A stretch of DNA of 16,122 nucleotides, from the NCBI GenBank assembly GCA_003535195.1, contig DOHN01000199.1:20093-36214 (forward strand). Reading direction: 5' to 3'. The position numbers and the translations under genes are program-made. The notes below the pieces were generated by a model. It was not told where the DNA came from, ran no database searches, and saw only the letters and a list, made by a program, of their open reading frames with translations. Origin of the DNA: Ruminiclostridium sp. (GTDB lineage: Bacteria > Bacillota > Clostridia > DSM-8532). Positions within the stretch are counted from its first letter, which is position 1. The number at the start of each line of letters is the position of its first letter. Shown here in pieces: positions 1 through 8,230 of the stretch.

Positions 1-6
1 GGGCGC

Positions 7-34
7 ACAAAACATCACTCATGCCGCTAAATTA
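7..34. repeat. Left copy of a 28-nt inverted repeat shared with the right end
   Basis: Positions 7-34 match the reverse complement of 16095-16122 at 26 of 28 bases, including a perfect 17-nt block (7-23 against 16106-16122). The similarity fades inward of 34 and cannot be followed outward because the right copy reaches the last base of the window. Such a pair could be the ends of a mobile element, or two inverted copies of a dispersed repeat at which an assembly stopped. No transposase is visible inside. Confidence 0.75.
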
Positions 35-110
35 CAATTGAAGATAATACCTTTAAACGCACACAAAAGGAGCCCTATGCCATTCGTTTAGAAAGCCCGG
101 TCAAAAAGTT

Positions 111-138
111 CAATGCCCGGCAGCAATGCCGGGCATTG
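111..138 (-). terminator. Probable rho-independent terminator of the 178-348 gene
   Basis: A perfect stem is formed by 111-121 and 128-138 (GC-rich core GCCCGGC/GCCGGGC) with a 6-nt loop. Read on the minus strand it lies 40 nt after the stop codon of the small gene and is followed by a short T-rich tail (AACTTTTTG). The tail is modest, so termination may be incomplete. Confidence 0.55.
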
Positions 139-177
139 GTTCTCTTTCAATTCTGTTTTAGCCGATGAGCGGTTTTT

Positions 178-348
178 TTAGAGCCTGCTTCCCTCATTTG
201 CCCATTCCCTTGCTTCCTCCACGCTGATATCGGAAGCGATGGGCAGCCGGGCTTCCGTCTCTGTTTTATAGCCTTCGGTTACCGCATTGGTGGCAAAAGC
301 TTTCAGTTTATCGGGATCAATGGACCTTTTCTTCTCGCTGTTCGACAT
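178..348 (-). CDS. Small 56-aa protein, resembles clostridial DUF3787-type spore-surface proteins
   Basis: A 56-codon frame starts at ATG 348-346 behind a strong ribosome binding site (GGAGGT, 6 nt upstream) and ends with TAA at 178. The protein is charged and soluble, with no signal peptide or membrane segment. It begins MSNSEKKRSIDPDKLKAF and ends with an AREWANEG segment. The A-[KR]-E-W pattern close to the C-terminus after a short P/S-containing stretch recalls the DUF3787 family, small proteins of spore-forming clostridia annotated as spore surface proteins. That assignment is from memory of the family pattern and is tentative; the coding call itself is firmer because of the ribosome binding site and the hairpin terminator behind it. 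It is transcribed divergently from glgA, with about 130 bp between the two starts. Confidence 0.68.
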   Translation of the reverse strand: MSNSEKKRSIDPDKLKAFATNAVTEGYKTETEARLPIASDISVEEAREWANEGSRL

Positions 349-408
349 AAAAACACCTCCGGAAATCTAGTTTATACTGTTATTGATAGTTTATTCTTTG
401 TATGATTC

Positions 409-437
409 TTGTGCTGAAGAAAGGGGAAGAATATAAT
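409..437 (+). promoter_or_regulatory. Probable sigma-A promoter of glgA
   Basis: A perfect TATAAT (432-437) sits 17 bp after TTGTGC (409-414; only the TTG half fits the -35 consensus). Transcription would start near 444, giving a leader of about 35 nt to the chosen glgA start. Confidence 0.5.
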
Positions 438-479
438 TAAATTGATTTGCAAATCTTTAAAACGAAGGAGATGATTGTG

Positions 480-1940
480 ATGAGTTCGATGAAAGTATGG
501 CTGGCCTCTGCTGAAGCAGCACCTTTTGCTAAAACAGGCGGGCTTGCCGATGTGGCCGGTTCTCTGCCTAAGGCACTGAAAGATTTAGAGATTGACATAC
601 GTGTCGTGATGCCCAAATACAGCCAGATCGACTCGGAATTTGTCTCCCGGATGGTGTTTCTTGGGCAGCTCCAGGTGGAACTTGGCTGGAGGAAGCAATA
701 TTGCGGCGTATTTCACCTGGAGTACGAGGGCATTGATTTCTACTTTATTGATAACGAATATTATTTTTTCAGGCCCGAAGGCTATTACGGCCTTTCCGAT
801 GACGGAGAGCGCTTCAGCTTCTTTTGCAGGGCTATTCTGGAGGCCCTGCCCGTGATCGGGTTTCAGCCCGATATCATCCATTTGAACGACTGGCAGACCG
901 GCATGGTCAGCCTGCTCTTAGATGATGATTATAGGCGGAGAAAAGACGGATTTTACAAGAATATGCACACCCTTTTTACCATACATAATTTAAAGTATCA
1001 GGGTGTTTTTCAAAAAAACGTTCTGAAAGATGTGCTCGGACTGGACTGGAAATATTTCCACCCGGATGGTGTGGAGTTTTATAATCAGGTTAATTTTATG
1101 AAGGCAGGGCTCTCTTATTCATCGGTATTAAATACCGTCAGTCCTACTTATGCGGAGGAGATCAAATTTGATTTTTTTGCCGAGAACCTGCAGGATATGA
1201 TAAGGCGCCGGTCCAACGATTTGTATGGCATTCTAAACGGCATTGACTATGATAAGAACGATCCCCGTACCGATCCAAGACTATACGCAAATTTTGATGC
1301 GGTGGATTTATCGGGAAAGTATGAAAATAAAAGAAGGCTTCAGCAGGATCTGGATTTGGATGTCAGAGCCGATATCCCGTTAGTGTCGTTGATTTCCCGG
1401 CTGGTTGAGCAAAAGGGCCTGGATCTTATAGAACGAATCTTTTCGGAACTTATGGAAATAGGTATTCAATTTGTTGTATTGGGAAGCGGCAATAAGCATT
1501 ATGAGGATTTTTTCATGGATGCGCAGAACAGATATCCCGGCGGGGTATCTGCGAATATCAAATATGACGGCATGCTGGCCCAGCGGATATATGCCGGCAG
1601 CGACATGTTTTTAATGCCTTCTTTGTTTGAGCCCTGCGGCCTTTCGCAAATCTTTGCCATGCGTTATGGAACCGTGCCCATTGTCAGAGAAACCGGGGGA
1701 CTGAGGGATACGGTAAAGCCCTATAACGTTTTTACAAGAGAGGGAACGGGCTTTTCTTTCAGTAATTATAATGCCCATGAAATGAAGGATGCCGTCGCCA
1801 GAGCCGTTGAGATCTATCAAAACAAGGAAGAGTGGGAAAATCTGATTCGAGCCTGCATGGGTGAGGATTTTTCATGGCAGAGCTCAGCGCGGAAATATAA
1901 GAAGCTGTACCAAAGCATATTAAAAAGGTTTAACGGCTGA
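480..1940 (+). CDS. glgA: Glycogen synthase (ADP-glucose:glucan glucosyltransferase)
   Basis: GlgA extends alpha-1,4-glucan chains with glucose from ADP-glucose (cytoplasmic GT5, GT-B fold). The 486-aa product has the usual length of the family. The N-terminal ADP-glucose-binding KTGGL motif is at residues 18-22, in the context SAEAAPFAKTGGLADV. The C-terminal Rossmann domain carries ISRLVEQKG (about 304-312), the EPCGLSQ catalytic/nucleotide-binding motif starting at E384, and a late TGGLRDTV. The start is ATG 480, placed 9 nt after AAGGAG (465-470); a TTG at 447 in the same frame would add 11 residues but has no ribosome binding site. No other glycogen gene (glgC, glgD, glgB, glgP) is nearby, so here glgA stands alone or is followed only by the tiny 2002-2166 gene. 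Confidence 0.95.
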   Translation: MSSMKVWLASAEAAPFAKTGGLADVAGSLPKALKDLEIDIRVVMPKYSQIDSEFVSRMVFLGQLQVELGWRKQYCGVFHLEYEGIDFYFIDNEYYFFRPEGYYGLSDDGERFSFFCRAILEALPVIGFQPDIIHLNDWQTGMVSLLLDDDYRRRKDGFYKNMHTLFTIHNLKYQGVFQKNVLKDVLGLDWKYFHPDGVEFYNQVNFMKAGLSYSSVLNTVSPTYAEEIKFDFFAENLQDMIRRRSNDLYGILNGIDYDKNDPRTDPRLYANFDAVDLSGKYENKRRLQQDLDLDVRADIPLVSLISRLVEQKGLDLIERIFSELMEIGIQFVVLGSGNKHYEDFFMDAQNRYPGGVSANIKYDGMLAQRIYAGSDMFLMPSLFEPCGLSQIFAMRYGTVPIVRETGGLRDTVKPYNVFTREGTGFSFSNYNAHEMKDAVARAVEIYQNKEEWENLIRACMGEDFSWQSSARKYKKLYQSILKRFNG

Positions 1941-2001
1941 GTGTCACCTCACCGGCCTCGTGCATAATATGAAGAAGGCCGAAAGAAGATGAGGTGTTAT
2001 T

Positions 2002-2166
2002 ATGGGCGATTGTTGTAAGAAAGATTTTGACTGCGACAGAGGTTTTTTTGGCGGTGACAGTTTTATTTGGATTATAATCATAATTGTTATTCTTCTATGT
2101 TTCTGTCCCGGTATTTTTGATGGTCGCGGCGGTTGTGGCAAATGCGACCATGATCCGTGCTGCTAA
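2002..2166 (+). CDS. 54-aa Cys-rich single-span membrane protein
   Basis: A 54-codon frame opens at ATG 2002 with GAGGTG 6 nt upstream and ends at TAA 2164-2166, followed by a rho-independent terminator. Layout: a polar N-terminus with CC near residues 4-5 and FFGG at 15-18, one very hydrophobic run of isoleucine, valine and leucine (about 22-32), then a short glycine- and cysteine-rich tail ending DPCC. Eight cysteines flank or end the membrane segment. Small firmicute proteins of this shape (YjcZ-like or annotated high-cysteine proteins) are common and some are made in sporulation, but no defined function follows from that. It lies 61 bp after glgA in the same direction and may be read through from it. 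Confidence 0.72.
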   Translation: MGDCCKKDFDCDRGFFGGDSFIWIIIIIVILLCFCPGIFDGRGGCGKCDHDPCC

Positions 2167-2191
2167 AATGTAATAGCCAGATAAACTTTTG

Positions 2192-2217
2192 GGGGGCGGA
2201 TGCCCCCTTATTTTTTT
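2192..2217 (+). terminator. Rho-independent terminator after the 54-aa gene
   Basis: The stem GGGGGC (2192-2197) / GCCCCC (2202-2207) with loop GGAT is followed by TTATTTTTTTC. It closes the plus-strand glgA side. The minus-strand lactonase gene ends at 2218, directly beyond it; in the minus direction there is no T tract, so it works mainly for the plus strand. Confidence 0.85.
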
Positions 2218-3321
2218 CTACAGGGGATACAGCTTTATGCAAACCGGTGTAGGCACTTGGTATTCAGACACTTTCTTAAGCTTGCCGGTTCTTTTGTCAA
2301 TTTTGAAAACAACAATATTATCGGTGTCCTGATTGCATACCAGAACGCAAGAGCCGGTGGGATCAATGGCAAAATTGCGGGGGGTCTCACCGCCGGAGAA
2401 AGTAGTGCCTACATAGCGGAGCAGGCCGCTTTCCTCGTTGATAGCATAGATGATGATGCTGTTATGTCCCCGATTCGAACCGTATAAAAATTTGCCGTCA
2501 GCAGAAATATGCACATCGGCGCAGGTATTTTCCCCTTCAAAGGGCTGCGTAAGAGTCGGAACCACCTGAAGCGCATGAAGAGAGCCGTCGGCCGTATTGA
2601 AAGCAAGCACTGAAATGGTGCACGCAAGCTCGTTGATGAGATAACAGTATTTTCCGGAAGGATGGAAAACACAATGGCGGGGGCCTGCGCCCGGAGTTAC
2701 CCGGAACCAGGGTATTTCATTCGGAATAAGCGCACCGTTTTCAGTTCGGTAAATCATCACTTTATCAATTCCCAGATCCGGAACGAAAGCGAAAAGTCCT
2801 TCCTTGTCAAAAGTGAGAGAATGCGCATGGGGTGAGGCCTGCCGGGACTTGTTGACGCTGGACCCGGTATGCTGGATAAACTGCGAAGCCTTACCTAGGG
2901 AACCGTCTGCACCAATAGGGAAGACGCTGATGCTTCCGCTCATAAAATTACAAACATAAACATGGGTATTGTTTTTATTAACGATGACATGGCAGGGATC
3001 CGTACCCCCTGTAGGCTGCGTATTTAAGTAGGTCAGCTCCTGGTTTTCAGCATCTGCTCTGTATGCGCTGACGCTTCCGCAGGGCTGGCCTTTGTATTCT
3101 TTGAGCTCATTGACCGTATATAAGTACTGTCCCGACCGGTCAAGAGTAAGGTAAGAGGGATTGCTCGTCACAGCTGCGACCCCATCCGGCTTCAATATTC
3201 CAGCGGCGGCGTCAAACAGAAAACGGTAGATGCCCTTGCCTTTTCCCTGGAGAATTTGCCCTGTTCCAAATTTAATTGGCTGTGTATAGGTTCCGACATA
3301 AACATAAAAATCATTAGACAT
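2218..3321 (-). CDS. Lactonase family protein (seven-bladed beta-propeller, 6-phosphogluconolactonase/Pgl type)
   Basis: This family (Pfam Lactonase, PF10282; E. coli Pgl) hydrolyses sugar lactones to aldonic acids in the cytoplasm. The 367-aa product begins with YVYVGTYT and shows repeated propeller blades ending in hydrophobic, Tyr/Val-rich strands: HAHSLTFDKEG, GAGPRHCVFHPSGKYCY, INELACTISV, LYGSNRGHNSI, TPRNFAIDPTG and NQDTDNIVVFKID. All are typical of the family. There is no signal peptide. The start is ATG 3321, 10 nt after AGGAGG; the frame stays open 29 codons further upstream but that part lacks a ribosome binding site and runs into the preceding gene. It is the last gene of the mgl-type operon, 61 nt after a zinc dehydrogenase. 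In that setting its substrate is more likely the lactone produced by one of the dehydrogenases than 6-phosphogluconolactone; that is inference. Confidence 0.9.
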   Translation of the reverse strand: MSNDFYVYVGTYTQPIKFGTGQILQGKGKGIYRFLFDAAAGILKPDGVAAVTSNPSYLTLDRSGQYLYTVNELKEYKGQPCGSVSAYRADAENQELTYLNTQPTGGTDPCHVIVNKNNTHVYVCNFMSGSISVFPIGADGSLGKASQFIQHTGSSVNKSRQASPHAHSLTFDKEGLFAFVPDLGIDKVMIYRTENGALIPNEIPWFRVTPGAGPRHCVFHPSGKYCYLINELACTISVLAFNTADGSLHALQVVPTLTQPFEGENTCADVHISADGKFLYGSNRGHNSIIIYAINEESGLLRYVGTTFSGGETPRNFAIDPTGSCVLVCNQDTDNIVVFKIDKRTGKLKKVSEYQVPTPVCIKLYPL

Positions 3322-3382
3322 CGAAATGCATCCTCCTAGATGAAATGCTGCAGTATATGATAGTGTGTTGAAAGATAGAACT

Positions 3383-4414
3383 TTAGATAAGAAGAACAGT
3401 TCTTCCAAGAGATTTGCCGGACCTTAAGTCTGCCATTGCCCGGTTGATTTCGTCAAGAGGGTAGGTTTTAAAAATATAGGGATCAAGGATACCTTTTTCC
3501 ACCAGACGGATGGTCTCCACAAGATCTCTTCGATTGCTGCCCCTGATACCGATAATTTCCTTTTCTTTCATAGCTGTACTTTGGTATCCGGCATGAAAGC
3601 TTTCTTCTTCATAGCCCACCATCACGACCTTGCCACCGGGCCGGCAAATATCAAGACCGGCCTGGATGGAGAAATCAGTGCCAATATTGTCAAAAACAAC
3701 ATCACACATTTCCCCAATCGTGAGCTCGCGGATTCTTTCAAACAAATTCTCCCGGTCCGTGTTTATGGTGTGGTCTGCCCCAAACTGCCTTGCTATTTCA
3801 AGTTTTTGATCTTTGCGGCTGGTACAGAAAATCTCTGCGCCGAAATGCCTGGCTATTTGAATGCCCTGGAATCCTAAACCGCCTACGCCCAGTATGCATA
3901 TTTTATCAGAAGCTCTGACCTGCCCCTTATTTTTTATGGCGTGATACATGCATGCAACTGCATCGGGTATGACGGCCGCTTTTTCAAAAGGTACTTTTCT
4001 GCTGAACTTAAACAGGTTTTCGGCGGGTGCGGTCATAAACTCCTCGTGTCCGCCATTTCTCTCAAAACCCAGGCGAACCAGGCGGGTGCATAAATTGCCC
4101 CTGCCCGTGGTACAAAAGCGGCAGGTATTGCAGAGAATATCGATGGCCACAATGACGGGGTCACCGATTTCAAAGCCCGTAACGCCTTCTCCAAGTTCCC
4201 ATACTTCCCCGGCAGTCTCATGGCCGGGAACATAAGGTGTTTTGACGGTGGCCAGCCGCCCATTCTGTATATGCAGGTCGGTTCCGCAAAGGCCGCTCGC
4301 CCTCACTTTAACCAGAACCTCGCCCCTTTTTGGGGAAGGGACTGGAATCTCCTCAATACACAGATCCTGATGAAACTGCTTTAATACGGCAGCCTTCATT
4401 TTATTCATAATCAT
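3383..4414 (-). CDS. Zinc-dependent MDR alcohol/sugar dehydrogenase (sorbitol/threonine dehydrogenase type)
   Basis: This is a medium-chain, NAD(P)-dependent dehydrogenase of 343 aa. The catalytic zinc motif is C43 in GLCGTD plus H65-E66 in PGHETAGE. The structural zinc lobe is complete (C95, C98, C101, C109, spacing Cx2Cx2Cx7C). The Rossmann motif GVGGLG is at 176-181. Substrate class cannot be read from these motifs. It follows mglC by 25 nt and precedes the lactonase by 61 nt, so it probably oxidises the imported sugar or a derivative. If it acts at C1 it would make the lactone hydrolysed by the next gene. The start is ambiguous: ATG 4414 lies 4 nt after GGGGGAA while ATG 4408 (MNKMKAAVL) has better spacing. 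It is not a recent duplicate of the dehydrogenase at 8304-9389, as the two differ throughout. Confidence 0.9.
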   Translation of the reverse strand: MIMNKMKAAVLKQFHQDLCIEEIPVPSPKRGEVLVKVRASGLCGTDLHIQNGRLATVKTPYVPGHETAGEVWELGEGVTGFEIGDPVIVAIDILCNTCRFCTTGRGNLCTRLVRLGFERNGGHEEFMTAPAENLFKFSRKVPFEKAAVIPDAVACMYHAIKNKGQVRASDKICILGVGGLGFQGIQIARHFGAEIFCTSRKDQKLEIARQFGADHTINTDRENLFERIRELTIGEMCDVVFDNIGTDFSIQAGLDICRPGGKVVMVGYEEESFHAGYQSTAMKEKEIIGIRGSNRRDLVETIRLVEKGILDPYIFKTYPLDEINRAMADLRSGKSLGRTVLLI

Positions 4415-4439
4415 GTTTCCCCCAAATTTGAATGATGGT

Positions 4440-5474
4440 TTATTTTTTCTTGATATATTTTTTCGTGTCGATGACCACGGCGATGAGAATAATGGCTCCT
4501 TTCACAAAGTAAACCAGATAGGGATTGACCTGAATGTAGACAAGCCCGTAGCTGATAACCTGGAAAAGCAGTACGCCGGTTATGATGCCCTTGATTTTTC
4601 CAACACCGCCGCGCATGGATACTCCGCCCACAACACAGGCGGCGATGGCATCCAATTCATATCCCTGTCCAAGGGCATTGGTAGCGCTGCCGGTACGCGC
4701 CACTTCAAGGGCGCCGCCAAAGCCGTAGAGCAGACCTGCCAGCATATAAATGGCAAGCATATTGAATACGATATTGACACCCGATACATTGGCCGCTTCA
4801 ATATTGCCCCCTATAGCAAACATATTTTTGCCGAGCTTGGTTTTATTCCATATAAACCAGACAATAGCCACTACCGCAACGGCATAGAGAATGATGAACT
4901 GCAGCCTGAAACCAAAGATGTTGATGCCGTTTTGGGCGAAGCTGCTGAATTTCTCATCCAGAACACCAATGGGTGCCGAATCGCTTACCGCGTCAAAATA
5001 GACGGACATCAAGCCGTAAACAACCAGCTGCATGCCCAGTGAAGCTATAAACGGGGCGACCTTCAGCTTTGCCACCAGATAGCCGCCGATCAGTGAAAAA
5101 ACTGCGCACATCAGCATTGCCAGCAAAATGGGAAGCCATATGGGCAGCCTCGGCAGGTTTGGAAAAACCCGCACCGCATAATCCGGCGATTGGAGCAGGG
5201 AGGCGCTTAGGAGTCCGGCAAATCCGATCAGCCTTCCGGCCGAAAGATCTGTTCCTCCCAGCACAATGGGCCCGGCGATGGCACAGGCAAAGATCATTCT
5301 GGTGGCTGACTGGCTGAGAATAAAGCCAAAGTTTTTAAGGCTCAGGAATGAGGGGTTGATGATTACAATCACCGCAAACAAAGCAAAAAGCACTATGTAT
5401 ATGGCATTGCTCACAAAAAAGCTTTTCACGTTTTTTCTATTGATGGATTTCAATTGGGAAGCCAATGTATTCAT
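4440..5474 (-). CDS. mglC: Galactose/methylgalactoside-type ABC transporter permease
   Basis: This is the membrane subunit of a carbohydrate-uptake-2 ABC importer. The 344-aa protein is almost entirely hydrophobic with eight or more predicted membrane segments. It follows E. coli MglC closely along its length: FLSLKNFGFILSQS, VLGGTDLSAGR, the permease loop NMFAIGGNIEAANVSGVN, GSATNALG.GYELDAIAACVVGGVS and the C-terminal VNPYLVYFVKGAII. The family is normally a homodimer working with MglA and MglB. The start at 5474 has GAGAGGA 9 nt upstream, and the gap to mglA is 17 nt. Its ligand is set by the binding protein, so the name states family, not a proven substrate. Confidence 0.95.
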   Translation of the reverse strand: MNTLASQLKSINRKNVKSFFVSNAIYIVLFALFAVIVIINPSFLSLKNFGFILSQSATRMIFACAIAGPIVLGGTDLSAGRLIGFAGLLSASLLQSPDYAVRVFPNLPRLPIWLPILLAMLMCAVFSLIGGYLVAKLKVAPFIASLGMQLVVYGLMSVYFDAVSDSAPIGVLDEKFSSFAQNGINIFGFRLQFIILYAVAVVAIVWFIWNKTKLGKNMFAIGGNIEAANVSGVNIVFNMLAIYMLAGLLYGFGGALEVARTGSATNALGQGYELDAIAACVVGGVSMRGGVGKIKGIITGVLLFQVISYGLVYIQVNPYLVYFVKGAIILIAVVIDTKKYIKKK

Positions 5475-5491
5475 AGTATTTACATCCTCTC

Positions 5492-7015
5492 TTAAAGATA
5501 CTTTGCGGCAAGTCTGAGCAGGTCTTCCTGCGAGGTGGATTTCGCATCCACAATACCTGCCACACGTCCGTTGCTCATCACCATAATGCGGTCGGATATT
5601 CCAAGCAATTCAGGCATTTCGGATGAAATAAATATAACGGCATTGCCTTTTTCGGCACAATCTATGATCAACTGATAAATATCATATTTTGCTCCTACGT
5701 CAACGCCCCGGGTGGGCTCATCCAGCAGCATGATTGTGGGTTCGGTCAGAAGCCAGCGCCCCATAATAACCTTTTGCTGGTTTCCCCCCGAAAGATTCTC
5801 AATTTTAGTCCTGCAGCCGGGAGTTTTTACACTGAGCGCATCAATGACCCATTTGGTATCCTGGGCGATCTTTTTCTCATTGAGTATGCCGAATCGGTTG
5901 GTATACCTGTCTATATTTGCAATGACGCTGTTAAAAGTAATATCAAGAGTGGGGAAGATGCCCGATTGCCGGCGCTCCTCCGTCAGCAGCGAAAACCCGT
6001 TTGAGATGGATTCACGGGCTGTATTGTTCTCGATTTGGTTATTATTGAGCCGAATGATACCGCTTTTTCGCTTTCGGATTCCAAAAAGAGTTTCAACGGT
6101 TTCGGTTCTGCGGGAGCCCATAAGGCCCGCCACCCCTAAAATTTCACCCTTACGGAGATCAAAAGACGCGTCGACAACAGTAGGCATATATTCTCCGGCC
6201 AGGTTTTCCACATGGAGAATGACCTCGTCGGAAGGTTTTGTTCTCCGCGGAGGAAAACGGTCGGTGAGTTCCCGTCCTACAATAAGGGTAATCAGTTTAT
6301 CGATGGTGAGATCTTTGCTTTTGCCGGTATATACCCATCTGCCGTCACGCATGACAGTGACATCGTCGGCAATTTCCAGTATTTCTTCAAGCTTGTGTGA
6401 TATATATATGATTCCGCAGCCATTATCGCGCAATTTGCCGATAATTCGGAAAAGATGCTTTACTTCAACCTCGGTAAGGGAGGAAGTCGGTTCGTCAAAT
6501 ACTATAATTTTTGCATTGCATGAAACTGCTTTTGCAATTTCTACCATTTGTCTCTGTGAGACAGAAAGAGTACCGATAATTGTGTTGGGGTCAATATCGA
6601 TGGATAAATTATTAAAAATTTCTTTTGTATCATTGTACATTTTTTTGCTGTCAACAATGATACCCTTCATTGGAAAGCGGCCAAGCCAGATGTTTTCCAT
6701 TACACTGCGGTCCTGAACCTGGTTCAACTCCTGATGCACCATGGAAACACCGCAATCCAAAGCCTGGCGCGGATTGCGGAAAGCTACAGGCTTTCCGTCA
6801 AAAAAGATTTCACCCTGATCATGCTGGTAAATACCAAATAAACATTTCATCAATGTAGATTTTCCGGCTCCGTTCTCGCCAACAAGGGCATGCACGGAGT
6901 GGGGGCGTATTTGCAGCCGGGTGTTATCCAGGGCTTGTACGCCGGGAAAGCATTTGCATATCCCGTTCATTTCCAGTAAACATGTTTCGTGGGTATCGAC
7001 CGATTGTTGGTTCAT
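5492..7015 (-). CDS. mglA: Sugar ABC transporter ATP-binding protein, two fused ATPase domains
   Basis: This 507-aa protein has the double-ATPase layout of carbohydrate-uptake-2 importers (MglA/RbsA). The first domain has Walker [10 protein letters not shown] (46-54), the signature-region LSVSQRQ, and Walker [11 protein letters not shown]. The second domain has a degenerate Walker A ([12 protein letters not shown]), the signature LSGGNQQK and Walker [12 protein letters not shown] non-canonical second Walker A is normal in this family. Long stretches match E. coli MglA, including [21 protein letters not shown] and [20 protein letters not shown]. It lies between mglB (83 nt upstream, with a strong hairpin) and mglC. 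The ribosome binding site (AGGGTG) is weaker and further from the ATG than its neighbours', which fits lower expression than MglB. Confidence 0.95.
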   Translation of the reverse strand: MNQQSVDTHETCLLEMNGICKCFPGVQALDNTRLQIRPHSVHALVGENGAGKSTLMKCLFGIYQHDQGEIFFDGKPVAFRNPRQALDCGVSMVHQELNQVQDRSVMENIWLGRFPMKGIIVDSKKMYNDTKEIFNNLSIDIDPNTIIGTLSVSQRQMVEIAKAVSCNAKIIVFDEPTSSLTEVEVKHLFRIIGKLRDNGCGIIYISHKLEEILEIADDVTVMRDGRWVYTGKSKDLTIDKLITLIVGRELTDRFPPRRTKPSDEVILHVENLAGEYMPTVVDASFDLRKGEILGVAGLMGSRRTETVETLFGIRKRKSGIIRLNNNQIENNTARESISNGFSLLTEERRQSGIFPTLDITFNSVIANIDRYTNRFGILNEKKIAQDTKWVIDALSVKTPGCRTKIENLSGGNQQKVIMGRWLLTEPTIMLLDEPTRGVDVGAKYDIYQLIIDCAEKGNAVIFISSEMPELLGISDRIMVMSNGRVAGIVDAKSTSQEDLLRLAAKYL

Positions 7016-7043
7016 AAACTTTCATCACCCTGCTTTAATTGAC

Positions 7044-7070
7044 GCATAGGCTGCATGAAGCAGCCTATGC
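7044..7070 (-). other. Perfect 11-bp hairpin between mglB and mglA
   Basis: The arms GCATAGGCTGC (7044-7054) and GCAGCCTATGC (7060-7070) pair perfectly around a 5-nt loop. On the operon strand no T run follows, so this is not a normal intrinsic terminator. It sits 28 nt after the mglB stop, where a 3' stem could stabilise mglB mRNA after cleavage and give the excess of binding protein that such importers need. Confidence 0.7.
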
Positions 7071-7098
7071 ACTTTTTAGTGAGCGGTTGTCTTCCAGA

Positions 7099-8190
7099 TT
7101 ATTTCTTTAAAGCCTTTGAATACATCTCTTCTGCAATGTTGACATTTTCTTTGGAAATAGGGATGTAAGGAACACGGATGGCTTTCATTTCATCAGGCTT
7201 GATGGTGATGTCCTTATAGACATCTTCTCCGGTTGCCACATTGTAGGCCATGGTATAGATATTTAGACCCTCAGAGTAGGCATCTGAAAGAATGGAGCCA
7301 ATAATAGTGCCGTCCTTGATGGCAGGCAGAATTTCCGGAAGTGCGTTGATGCCGATGGCGCCCATTTTTTTGCCGCCGCCGAAATAGCCTTCAGATTTTG
7401 CAGACTCAATGGCGCCCAGCAGCATAGCGTCGTTATTCGACAGGATCATTTCAATTTTGTCTCCGTATTTGCCCATCCATACATCGGTTACGTCTTTCGC
7501 CGTCTGGGTTTTGAAGTCGCCCGGCTGTACGTCAAGGAGTTCTGTTTTGAAGTTTGCAGCGGCAAATGTGTCCTGATTTGCCTGTGTCCTTGCTTCCGCA
7601 TCGGGATGTCCCAATGTCCCCTTTAAAATGACATACTGGAGAATACCGTCGCCGTTTTTATCATAGGACGGGTCAGCTTTAAATGTTTCCATGGCCATTT
7701 CTGACTGCATCTTGCCCGAATCGGCCGGGGTGGTGCCGACATACCAGCATTTGTCGTAGCTGTCCATATCGTCTGCGGAGGGGCACCTGTTGAAGAAAAT
7801 CAAGGGAACGTCCGCTGCTTTTGCTTTGCCGATAATTGTAGCGGCGGCCTTCGGATCGACGGCATTGACACAAAGCACGTCAACACCTTTGTTTAAAAGG
7901 ATATCGATCTGCTCAACCTGTTTCGCCTGATCGTTCTGCGCGTCGACCATCTGAATGTCGGCATTGCCTCCGGCAATAGAGGTAATGGAGTTTCGTATAT
8001 AAGTTACGTAATTATTGGAGTAGTCAAAGATTGCAACGCCTATAACAGGCTTTTTCGCTGGAGCTGCCGGCTCCGATGAAGAAGGAGCTGCCGGTGCCGA
8101 AGATGTCGCCGCGGGAGCCGCAGTGTTTCCGCATGCTGCCAGAGAAACGAGCAGAAGACAGGCTAAAAGAACAGACAGGATTTTTTTCAT
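7099..8190 (-). CDS. mglB: Sugar-binding lipoprotein of the Mgl-type ABC importer
   Basis: A Gram-positive binding protein anchored outside the membrane: the signal peptide ends in lipobox LAAC with lipidated C20, followed by an Ala/Ser/Pro linker (about 22-48) and a periplasmic-binding fold. Total 363 aa. The body aligns with E. coli galactose/glucose-binding protein. The calcium loop DKNGDGILQ (D177, N179, D181, Q185, plus E247) is preserved, as are GHPDAEAR (H195, D197, R201), FFN (N134) and SNND (N253). By alignment from memory, several sugar contacts differ: E. coli D14, F16, W183, D236 and N256 correspond to N59, Y61, F226, N282 and S302. The family call is firm, but galactose/glucose as ligand is not. 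It starts at 8190 with AAAGGGGA upstream, and follows the 8304-9389 dehydrogenase after a 113-nt gap with a large hairpin. Confidence 0.93.
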   Translation of the reverse strand: MKKILSVLLACLLLVSLAACGNTAAPAATSSAPAAPSSSEPAAPAKKPVIGVAIFDYSNNYVTYIRNSITSIAGGNADIQMVDAQNDQAKQVEQIDILLNKGVDVLCVNAVDPKAAATIIGKAKAADVPLIFFNRCPSADDMDSYDKCWYVGTTPADSGKMQSEMAMETFKADPSYDKNGDGILQYVILKGTLGHPDAEARTQANQDTFAAANFKTELLDVQPGDFKTQTAKDVTDVWMGKYGDKIEMILSNNDAMLLGAIESAKSEGYFGGGKKMGAIGINALPEILPAIKDGTIIGSILSDAYSEGLNIYTMAYNVATGEDVYKDITIKPDEMKAIRVPYIPISKENVNIAEEMYSKALKK

Positions 8191-8230
8191 TTTAATTTTC
8201 CCCTTTCTTTATTCCTCATTCTTATTTATT

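Noticed and set aside
69..92. Ribosome-binding-site-like AAAGGAG followed by a four-codon frame
   Set aside because: Too short to be a gene and no structured regulatory partner downstream on the plus strand; regarded as chance. The rest of 35-110 holds nothing I can support.
447..479. TTG start giving glgA 11 extra residues
   Set aside because: No ribosome binding site before it, while ATG 480 has AAGGAG at proper spacing and gives the family-typical N-terminus.
1941..2001. Imperfect dyad (CACCTCACCGGCCT ... AGGCCG ... GAGGTG) between glgA and the 54-aa gene
   Set aside because: The right arm is interrupted by 9 nt and contains the ribosome binding site; there is no T tract, so it is not a convincing terminator.
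3322..3408. 29-residue N-terminal extension of the lactonase
   Set aside because: It overlaps the upstream gene and lacks a ribosome binding site; AGGAGG precedes the ATG at 3321.
4413..5042. 209-codon open frame on the plus strand
   Set aside because: Antisense to mglC, whose protein matches the MglC family along its full length.
5712..6716. 334-codon open frame on the plus strand
   Set aside because: It lies entirely antisense to mglA, shows no recognisable domain, and its sequence is Ser/Arg/Ile-rich as expected from the complement of a conserved ATPase gene.
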